Source of the DNA: Glandiceps talaboti | Taxonomy: Eukaryota; Hemichordata; Enteropneusta; Spengelidae | DNA: 64,000 nucleotides | Assembly (NCBI RefSeq): GCF_964340395.1 | Contig: NC_135550.1 | Location: forward strand, 11,756,408 to 11,820,407 | Direction: 5' to 3' | Shown here: positions 57,601 through 64,000 of the stretch, one piece after another | Layout: the number at the start of each line of letters is the position of its first letter | How positions within the stretch are numbered: the stretch's first letter is position 1 | Translations under genes and position numbers: made by a program | The notes under the pieces: model-generated | Databases searched by the model: none | The model's input: the letters and a program-made list of their open reading frames with translations, nothing else | What the model was told of the DNA's origin: nothing

Positions 57601-58877
57601 TCCTAGCCCTCATATATCCTCATACTGGATACAAGAGCTAGGAGGTAGACTGCTAATGATCATGTAACACAACAGTGCAGTGAACAACAGACTACACAGT
57701 GATGATGTGTTATGTCAATGTCATACTGTGTTACACTATGCTGTGATACATCAATCACTGAATCTATACAAATAGTGATACCACTCACTGACATGTACTT
57801 GCTATATGGGGTCAAGTCATGACTATACCATATTAATTATTACTGTCTCATCTAAACATATTTTCATGTCTTACTTTTTTAAGTATTAATGTTCCTTATT
57901 AACAAGTAAATTCCAAACGTTCATACCGCATTCACCTCAATAATTTGCAACATATGAGTAACTTTATACTAACATTTTAACAGTTTTACAGAGTTCAAAG
58001 GTCAAGGCTTTATCCTCAAGAACAATTATGTGTTTAATGAATATTTATATCACTAATTAAGATTACATTATAAATCTTCCTAATTGATTTTTTTTTCATC
58101 ATGGCAATATAGAGTTACACATTTCACAATGATGGAAGTCGGTGTTTTGTCAGATAAAAAAACCAAACAATAGCATATTTTTTTACAAACTGAAATGTAA
58201 TTTACAAGTGGCTAGAAAACACAGAATGATAACAGCAAACCACTTGACATGAATTTGAAGTATACAGAATACCTCTGGCATTGACAAAACTGAGTCAACA
58301 AAATCTGTTGGTTATATAACATTCCAAGCCAAGTTGAAATGGTTTATGTTTCAGCATGGGGGTAGGAATAGTTCTGCAATGTCATAGTGAAATCATTCCG
58401 TACTAGTACTACTACTAAACGTACATATACCTGCTTCTGGTCCTACTGTTGACAACTTTTGAGATGTATATCACGGATAGATTTATATACTTTACAAACT
58501 TTTTAAAGAGCAGCTCTCAAATATTTATTCGACTGTGACAACTGAATGAATATGCATGCATATTAACCCCGTACTATATCAAATGTATTGGTACAGTAGA
58601 CTCTAGTAAGGTTCCTTCACATAACTCACACTTCCTTGGCATTCACCTGGACACCTGCATAGCAAGGCTATTCCCAAAGTACACACTAATATATTGGTCA
58701 AGATTATCAGATGTATTAAGTACATACTACACAGTGTACTGATTACACAGTTATTTATAAACAGAATTTCCAGCTACCAATTCTCTGAATAACCACCTCT
58801 AGCATACAATTCATACACATTTTTAAGACTTTTGAAAAGTTTTTCCTCCACCTACCTTTCCTTAGTGGCACATCCAT
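38408..58877 (-). CDS. CCDC9: CCDC9/CCDC9B family coiled-coil protein, 12 exons, complete
   Basis: Vertebrate CCDC9 is reported to associate with RNA and the exon junction complex; CCDC9B is poorly studied. Exons in order: 58856-58877, 54420-54493, 53308-53442, 51288-51503, 49887-50159, 46796-46885, 46549-46629, 44187-44333, 42811-42992, 41991-42028, 41545-41619, 38408-39663. All splice sites are GT-AG and phases join to 862 codons plus TGA. The strongest family signature is in exon 9: MSMTGRERREYSDWK and GEWRREWD, plus FLDD and RNWGG in exon 8. There is one gene where vertebrates have two, so it is probably ancestral to both. The start ATG (58875-58877) has a CAAGATGG context; an upstream non-coding exon is possible. 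No coding defect seen. Confidence 0.93.
39855..40145. mobile_element. MITE family M2, copy feeding the minisatellite
   Basis: Left end CACAGACACAAACTAAAACT; inner blocks TAAGCTATCAATAGACATTA, CAGTAGGGTGGTGTCTCTGA and AATCTACCACATG; right end GTTTAGTTTGTGTTTATCTT..AGTTTGCCGATAAC. In the last CCDC9 intron. Its right terminus is the first unit of the following tandem array. Confidence 0.65.
40097..41525. repeat. 47/51-bp minisatellite with 98-bp higher-order units
   Basis: Monomer of about 47 bp with TAGTTTGTGTCTAGCTTAGT, TTGCCTATAGCTTGATTTCC and ATAGTTG, repeated from about 40140. From about 40800 to 41520 it alternates with a 51-bp variant (TTATCTTTAATAGTTTGCC) to give units of 98 bp; CCAATAGC recurs at 40923, 41021, 41119, 41217, 41315 and 41413. 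The array ends 20 bp from CCDC9 exon 11. The higher-order part is far more uniform than the left part. Confidence 0.92.
41545..46885 (-). CDS. CCDC9: CCDC9 exons 6-11: conserved core
   Basis: Residues 241-444. Exon 6: GNITVSLN, then GEPRRIVKMTKEEKEQK. Exon 7: EWEEKRKQNIQAMEEEL, continuing the helix. Exon 8: PYNFLDD and RRNFRNWGGNKF. Exon 9: the most conserved stretch of the family, DMTMSMTGRERREYSDWK through WRREWD (about 359-401). Exons 10 and 11 are short (38 and 75 bases) and give a Gly/Arg-rich link (GRSGNR, GSGRFDNRGQRQ). Phases 2, 1, 1 at the last three borders join correctly. Confidence 0.92.
41837..41935. repeat. (GTGA)n, (GTAT)n and (GTAC)n microsatellites
   Basis: Three tetranucleotide runs end to end, in the CCDC9 intron between exons 10 and 11. 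The GTAC part is self-complementary. Confidence 0.95.
42593..42660 (+). repeat. tRNA-like fragment, weak
   Basis: GTTTTGGCTCAAAGG followed by GCCCATGATTCAATCCCCGG looks like an A-box/B-box pair of a degraded tRNA-derived element. The spacing is short and no repeat partner was found. Confidence 0.2.
43288..43360 (-). repeat. tRNA-like SINE head
   Basis: On the minus strand, TTGGTCAAATGGTTAGAGTG (A-box-like) is followed 40 bases on by ACTGGTTCGAATCTC (B box, nearly consensus). There is no complete cloverleaf, so a SINE head or tRNA pseudogene is likelier than a working tRNA. In the CCDC9 intron between exons 8 and 9. Confidence 0.5.
43725..44035. repeat. Dispersed repeat with inverted ends, plus second family
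   Basis: 43735-43935 matches 60960-61135 (TTTAACCTCATGCTAG, GGGTCAAAATAGAACA, GTAATATTCTATTTCAGG). Its ends are roughly inverted to each other (CCTGGAATAACAT against AGTAATATTCTATTTCAGG). 43940-44035 matches 36230-36365. Both are of unknown class. Confidence 0.5.
44488..44690. repeat. 52-bp tandem repeat, four copies
   Basis: Units with GCAAATGAGCACATGAATAT and TCCATGATGTACACAAA; AAATGAGCAC recurs at 44491, 44543, 44595 and 44646. About 150 bp upstream of the exon 8 acceptor of CCDC9. Confidence 0.92.
47070..47480. repeat. 28-bp minisatellite
   Basis: About 14 units of TTTGATAATCTGCACTGCCA then TAGCAAAC, partly diverged (GATAGCTTGC and GATAACCTAC variants). In the CCDC9 intron between exons 5 and 6. 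Confidence 0.92.
49345..49830. repeat. 24-bp minisatellite downstream of CCDC9 exon 5
   Basis: About 20 units of GGTACTCAGTGGGTAACAAT then GGGT, in near-perfect 24-bp register at the right end (49741-49815). The period is a multiple of three. On the gene strand the frame runs open from exon 5 through the donor into the array, encoding 8-residue repeats of the type PTEYHPLL. Confidence 0.93.
49887..58877 (-). CDS. CCDC9: CCDC9 exons 1-5: coiled coil, RGG tract, SPK repeats
   Basis: Residues 1-240. Exons 1-3 encode a charged helical region (EEELKALLEEMERSFLSS, then KEEKEVLLNKKIEDMRKKNE) that gives the family its coiled-coil name. Exon 4 has an Arg/Gly-rich tract at residues 118-144 (GGGGRGRGGGG and GGGRGRG), typical of RNA binding and arginine methylation. 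Exon 5 ends with a PQSPKSPKSPKSPPLSP run (about 215-231), candidate proline-directed phosphosites, then VEDDNPMV. Exon 1 is only 22 coding bases and is separated from exon 2 by a 4.4-kb intron. Confidence 0.92.
50197..50600. repeat. About 102-bp tandem repeat, four copies
   Basis: Units start ACTATATGAGTAAACAGTTC and contain CCAGGGTTCAAACCTCTGGG, GGCAGCTACATCTATTTGC and TTTACAAATTTGAAGAGG; starts at about 50197, 50301, 50403 and 50503. The array begins 38 bp upstream of the CCDC9 exon 5 acceptor. CCAGGGTTCAAACCTCTGG is itself an imperfect palindrome. Confidence 0.93.
51613..52200. repeat. Dispersed repeat family A, copy 3, with GC-rich insert
   Basis: Matches 3080-3482 (CATATTCTGGTGTCAGAAGT, TTTGGCACTTAAGGATC, TTCATTACTGGTAG, ATTGCTCTGATAACT). 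A block at 51922-52030, far richer in G+C than its surroundings (GCCGGCCCAGCGGCCCAGGG, later TGGGCCGG), interrupts the match to the other copies. In the CCDC9 intron between exons 3 and 4. Confidence 0.55.
52560..53180. mobile_element. Composite dispersed element (foldback plus tail)
   Basis: 52660-52820 is the foldback also seen at 7041-7225. 52840-53180 matches 8640-9010. Here the two are contiguous, suggesting one element of about 0.6 kb. No protein frame. About 130 bp from CCDC9 exon 3. Confidence 0.6.
53450..53790. repeat. Degenerate AT-rich repeat next to CCDC9 exon 3
   Basis: Recurrent TATGAAATACAGAAATG and GGTAAAAATATG blocks at irregular spacing, directly upstream of the exon 3 acceptor. 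A decayed tandem repeat. Confidence 0.6.
55682..55745. ncRNA. Hairpin, miRNA-precursor-like, in CCDC9 intron 1
   Basis: AGTGCAGTAAGGTCGTATC (55682-55700) can pair with GATACAACCTTACTGCACT (55727-55745) at all but one position (a G-U pair in one orientation), extended by TGC/GCA and a short bulge, with a loop of about 15 bases. Size and shape fit a small precursor hairpin, but a short foldback transposon remnant fits as well. No known miRNA seed recognised. Confidence 0.3.
56205..56300. repeat. (CATA)n microsatellite
   Basis: CATA tract of about 65 bp followed by CA-rich sequence, CCDC9 intron 1. Confidence 0.97.
57017..57066. repeat. (CATA)n microsatellite
   Basis: Second CATA tract of about 50 bp, CCDC9 intron 1. 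Confidence 0.97.
57559..57694. mobile_element. Foldback with about 60-bp arms
   Basis: Left arm 57559-57619 and right arm 57627-57694 are reverse complements with a few mismatches and a loop of about 7 bases; the inner stem TACCTCCTAGC/GCTAGGAGGTA is perfect. Outer blocks TTGTGTTACCATCATTAG and CTAATGATCATGTAACACAA also pair. A tiny MITE or long hairpin, CCDC9 intron 1. Confidence 0.75.
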
Positions 58878-59570
58878 CTTGACAGGTAGGAGAGTAAGCT
58901 ATGCTATGCTATGATCATGCACATACCCAGAGACACAATGCCCGCCCACCCCATTCAAGTTTAGGAATGTTAGCTACTCTTTATTATGCTAATAAGTAAT
59001 CTTGGCCCACTTTTCGCCACTGGAATAAGGCCACCTGGGAAAAACCACCATCAAAGTCATGCACAGCCAACTATCCTTTCTGAAAGGAACATCTTGAAAA
59101 ATTTGCACCGATCAAAATTTTATTTCTCAACAAAATTTTAGAATGCAAATAAGCATTGCATGTACCCTCAGGACACAGTAAATCGATGTAGATTTTGAGG
59201 ATAAGCCTTTACTGACTGGTCCGACGCAGAAGGTATGAATTACTTTATATTATCAACTATTGCATATTTTCAGAACTTTTCATAAATTTTGTAATTTTTT
59301 TTATTTTGATATGGCAGTTAATATGCACAGCTATTTCAACTTACTAGCTGCAAATAATATTTATTGATTTTAGACAACATTCCTACAAAATACCACACCT
59401 GTATATCATGTATATTAACCAAATCAGAGTGAGACCTATCTGACACTACTTGCCTCTGAACTCAGGATAGATAGCTAATTTACTAATGTTAACTCACAAA
59501 ATATGTTGAAACTTCTGAAATCTCTCAAAACACATTTGTTTTTTGCATACATAATTTTACATATTCATTG
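58878..59570. other. Region upstream of CCDC9 start
   Basis: Holds the 5' UTR and perhaps the promoter of CCDC9. I see no TATA box at a convincing distance. CTTACTCTCCTACCTGTCAAG just before the ATG could also be a splice acceptor, in which case a non-coding first exon lies further right. Confidence 0.35.
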
Positions 59571-59575
59571 TGCTG

Positions 59576-60802
59576 TAAGGCGTAAAAAAATCATATTATT
59601 GTGTGGTTCCGATTACATTCAATTTTAGAATAGGTTGGGTAGGTAGATTTTTTATTTTATTTCAATTTTTTTTTCATATGTGAGTGTCTAGCTCAGTTAG
59701 TTATGTTTTCCGTTGTTTTCTATATGGTCTCTGTGTTATTGTTTCTTCTCATCGGATGTAGAGCCATTACAGATCGGAAGAACAGTTTTATATTGCCTAT
59801 TTAAAGTTGATTTCAGTTTCCGCATCCACTATTTCTTGCGAGACTACACGATTTTTGCGATTTTATAACTTTTTTCTCAAATACATAAAAAAAGTGCAGG
59901 GTCGGCATGAAAAACTAGGTGGGGGTCGCGTAACTGGAACCAAACAACTTTTTTTTATTAGGACTAACTCCTATTATGTAAATGTGTGTATTCAGTGTAA
60001 TTTCTGTCTCTCAGAAGCACTGGTCCATGTAGAGTAAATCTGATGTATATATTATTTCTACTTATTTTAAAATACAGACCACAATATAATAACTTTTTAC
60101 AATGTTCCAACACTCCCATTTCCAGTATTTTTAGCAAACCCTGGTGCTGTAGAAGTGAAGGTTGGGGAAGGGGTGTCTTTGAAATACTTCACACAGGTTC
60201 TATACCTGGTACCATATGATTTTGCTTGGGAACTCCCAATACTTGAAAAGGCCGTGGGAACATTTTGCTGTATTTGTAAATAAACATGCTAATTTGCATA
60301 CCAAAAGTCTAATTTTATTCTTTATAGCCTTACACATATCATCATTATGTGCATGTTATTATGTATCCATTGCCATTTAGGCCTAAAGAAAAAAAAAACG
60401 TTTGGTTCCGGTTACCCGATCCCACCTAGTTTTTCGCTGATGACCCTAAACTTTTTTTTTACATATTCAAGAAAAAAAAATAAAATCGTGAAAATTGTGA
60501 AGTCTCGCAAGAAATAGTGGATGCAGAAACTGACATCAACTTAAAAAGACAACATAAAACTGTTCTTCCAATATGTAATGGCTGTACATCTGATGGGAAG
60601 AAACCAATAACACAGACCACATGGAAAACAACGGACAACATAACTACCTGAACTAGACACTCCCATAAGAAAAAAACACACACATATATATATATATATT
60701 TTTATATATAAAATAAAATAAAAATCTACATACCCTACCTATTCTAAAATTGAGTGTAATCAGAACGACATAATTTTTTTTGTTAGCCTTCCGGCCTTAT
60801 TG
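59576..60802. mobile_element. Two inverted copies of MITE family G
   Basis: Left arm about 59576-59966 and right arm about 60377-60802 are reverse complements over about 400 bp, separated by about 410 bp. Landmarks (left, then the same reversed at right): AATTTTAGAATAGGTTGGGT, CATCGGATGTAGAGCCATTA, CCACTATTTCTTGCGAGACT, AAAAACTAGGTGGG. Each copy has terminal GGTTCCGGTTA/TAATCGGAACC-type inverted ends. Related short copy at 35186-35345. Confidence 0.85.
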
Positions 60803-63800
60803 TAATTAAAATATCTTATGTAAGTAGTTACATTTGTAAATCTGTAATTGAATGTAGACAACCATATACCCATTGACTGAAACTGAGCCAGCTGTACTTG
60901 AAAACCTTGGGACATTTTTTAATAATACAGTAAAATAAAGTTAGTTTGGAAAGGTAAATTCTTCGTACCTGCATTAACATTTTACCTCATGCTAGCTAGG
61001 GGGTCAAAATAGAACATGAACGTCAACTTATTCTCACATTGCACAAAGTTATGGTGTCGACCAAGAAATCGAAGTCATTATTTTTAAGATGTGCCTAGGC
61101 AGTAATATTCTATTTCAGGTAACAAGAATTGGAAATGAATGTGTTGTTTTGATCCATCTACTTGATCACACAATATATTCTCCGTTGGAACATTTGACAA
61201 TTTTACATTAAAACATGAATTCATACGATTTAATAATTTTAGTATCCCACTTTTCTACATATAGGTTATTGCCCTTTCTTAAAACTAAATAAAATAACCT
61301 ACACAGATGCAAAAATAATCATTATTAAATGAAATTTTTTGAAATTGGTTTCTTTTAACTACAATGTAAATAACCTAAAAACAGTAAATGTAATATGGAA
61401 ACTATAATTTTTGACTATTTTTGACATCATTTAAAAAATCTAAACCTAAAATGTGAAGTATATAAAAGAAAAAAAAATCTTAACTCTGTGCACATTTTGA
61501 ATATTTGTGACCTTTGAGGATTCACAAATTACATGTGACACTTCCAGATGTGTCTCTCACGAGAAATCAAATTAACACACAAAAACATTCATGACAGCTT
61601 AATTAGTCACCTGAAATATCAACATTTTCTGTCAATTCTAATTACCACGATCAGTAAATTTTGTGTCACTCTCTCAGTGAAAACGCTATTTCAGTAATTA
61701 CTTGGACAATGCTACGAAAAGTAATTTTGTCAGCAATTAATATTTTCATCAAACTAATTCATTTCATCAGCATTATTACTGAAATTGCCTATAAAGGATA
61801 TCTGATAGTTTGCAAAATTATAGTTTGCATCCACTGATGAAAAAAAAAGAGGGAATTTCAGGAGGCGAAAAACTATATCAGTCCATATTCTGTAATTCCC
61901 GTACACCAAGCACTCATAAACTAGAAGATATGCCCGTAACTTTAAACCACCACAATCTGTACAGCAGTGTTTAACAGTAAGTTAGACTTCGACCAACACC
62001 ACTTTACCCTTGACACCATAACATTAAAGGGGAACACACAATAAGTTTCTATATTTTTGTTTTGTTTTTTGGGAGGGGAGGGGGGTTTGTAGATTAAGAC
62101 ATACCTGTTGTGTTCTAATTACTGAAGTATAGTGAACTGTCACTTTCTACTCGCACAACTCAAACTTGGTATTTAGGAATAATACTTCAATGACATGATT
62201 GACTAAAGGTACTAGTATACTAAAATGTCGATGAAGCCACCGCTATCATGCTATCATTGTCAAGTGTGCTAATAACCCCAAAATACTATTTCAGTGTCTT
62301 CAAAGGCTCACACTGACATTAACATTACAGTAATTATCACACTTTATTTATAGTTTTATGCAAGTATTTTCACTTCAGTCACACAGTTTATAAACTCAGC
62401 CTGTGCCACCTTTAACAATCTGCATAGCAGTGTACATCTCTAGACCCTACCAATCCACATTATTACAATGAATATAAGTATCTTGTCATACCACAACTTG
62501 CAAGATTTACACATAATCTGAACTCATGTATAGTAGTCAACAGTTATAAATGACTTATACAATGGACTCATCAGGGTGATTTTGTCTATAACTATACACA
62601 GGTAGATATGTGCTATTGTTGATATAAAAGTAAAACTGAATTACCACTCACTTCTATCTTCAAAACAATTCAAGTGTTACGGCGAGTTATATAAAAGTAC
62701 AGACACAGTGGTGGTGAAGAGCTGTTGTCTTCCATTGTACTGCTGGCAGCAATCTCTTTTAACAACTCAATACAATACCCTATTGTTTGCTACTTCACAA
62801 AAGCAACTTGTCTGCAAAAGAGGTCACCTACATTGAACATCAACGTTCATAGTTTTTTTTAAAAACAGGTAAAAAGTATCAAGCTTGACATCCACGATTG
62901 TAATTTATTCATTACTGTAATCATTTAACCAAAAGAGAACTGTACAATATACGAACTGTACATGTACAATATACCATTAACAATAATGATACAATTTTAT
63001 GCAAAGTCAAGGGAATGGAATGTTTTTCATGGTTTTGTTAATGTGTACCTCCAGTATACCAGGTTGAAGCCAATGTGATGCACCACTGACACTCGGTAAT
63101 TTCTTGTGACGCATCAAATTTTATGTTCCTGTTACAATGTAGTATGTGGTGACTCGTATTAATTAAAGAAACCATATCTTAGATTGTTTCGACAAACATC
63201 AAAATATGTTGTCTTTCATTAGACTCTAGAGGGCTTCTCTCCAATACTCTCCAATAACCCCAATTTATTTGTGTCGTTACAAGCAATAATTCAATCTTTT
63301 AAAACCATTCTGATACTAACCTGCTATGAAGTACATGTAGAAAGGGTTTCTCAACTATTGACACAGACAAACTGGACTTTCACATAGATTGTCATTAGCT
63401 TACCAAACTGGCGAGTCCAGAGCTAGCTCTAATGAAATAGATGCAATGTAAGAAATTCATTATGGGCAACCACATGTTTCTGTTTTGGAAACAGCTGTTG
63501 GGATGAAATGAAAGATGTAGTTTTTAGAGCAACATCGGTTACTGACTACTGTATTACAAAACAAAACCACACTGGGCAAATTGCCAATTATAGCCAAAAG
63601 AAATACAACTGAAACTGATGGCTGACGACATTTTCAACTACCTCTTGATGGTTTTACTTGTATAATGAATTTTAACAAACTACTTGCAATCAACATCCTA
63701 CATTAGAAATTTGGGGCATCATTATTGTACAGTGGACAACACCCAGTATGGGGACATCCCTCTGCCAATGCCTATCTCCCTACATGATTAAAGAATCATT

Positions 63801-64000
63801 TCAAATAGTATTACTTAAAATGTACATCATATGGATCTAGATTCTGAGTAGGACTGCAACCAATATGTTGTCAATTTGTCCCTGTCTCATAATATGCAAT
63901 ATTTCCAGAATGTTTCAGCTAAATCCATCAATAATTTGTTAGATATCTTGCTCATGAACAACCAAACAGACAGCCAGAGAGACAAAAACAGACATACAGA
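60803..64000. other. AT-rich non-coding region
   Basis: No exon, RNA gene or long repeat recognised, apart from 60960-61135, which matches 43735-43935. It is either intergenic or an upstream intron of CCDC9. Confidence 0.5.

Overview
This is eukaryotic nuclear DNA from a bilaterian animal, most likely a marine invertebrate. It is AT-rich, has many short exons with GT/AG introns, many microsatellites and many short non-autonomous repeats, and has no bacterial gene organisation. I cannot name the species. A hemichordate, echinoderm, cephalochordate or lophotrochozoan would all fit.

Three protein-coding genes can be supported. (1) Positions 295-20213, minus strand: 21 exons of xanthine dehydrogenase (XDH), giving 819 residues plus two bases. 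They cover both [2Fe-2S] domains, the FAD domain and the start of the molybdopterin domain. The gene runs off the left edge, so roughly the last 40% of the protein is missing. (2) Positions 27770-28102, plus strand: a 110-residue single-pass membrane protein with the InaF motif (INAFM family). (3) Positions 38408-58877, minus strand: a complete 12-exon, 862-codon gene of the CCDC9/CCDC9B family. All exon borders given here were read by hand from splice sites, and the codon phases join without a break.

XDH and INAFM are head to head, about 7.5 kb apart. The gap holds a degenerate LINE endonuclease fragment, a 5S rRNA-like sequence that abuts it, a (TGAT)n tract and a 5'-truncated LINE reverse transcriptase. 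That last element ends just upstream of the INAFM promoter. INAFM and CCDC9 are tail to tail with about 9 kb of MITE-rich DNA between them. From memory, the human paralogues are also neighbours (INAFM2 with CCDC9B on 15q15, INAFM1 with CCDC9 on 19q13), so this window probably shows an ancient gene pair. The genes do not form a pathway: XDH is purine catabolism, INAFM is a membrane protein and CCDC9 is an RNA-associated coiled-coil/RGG protein.

The introns and spacers hold several families of dispersed elements. They include a TTAA-flanked inverted-repeat MITE, a second MITE whose right terminus appears to have expanded into a 1.4-kb minisatellite with 98-bp higher-order units, a tRNA-derived SINE, several foldback elements, and tandem arrays with 24-, 28-, 47/51-, 52- and about 102-bp units concentrated in CCDC9 introns. 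From about 60.8 to 64 kb I see only AT-rich non-coding DNA.
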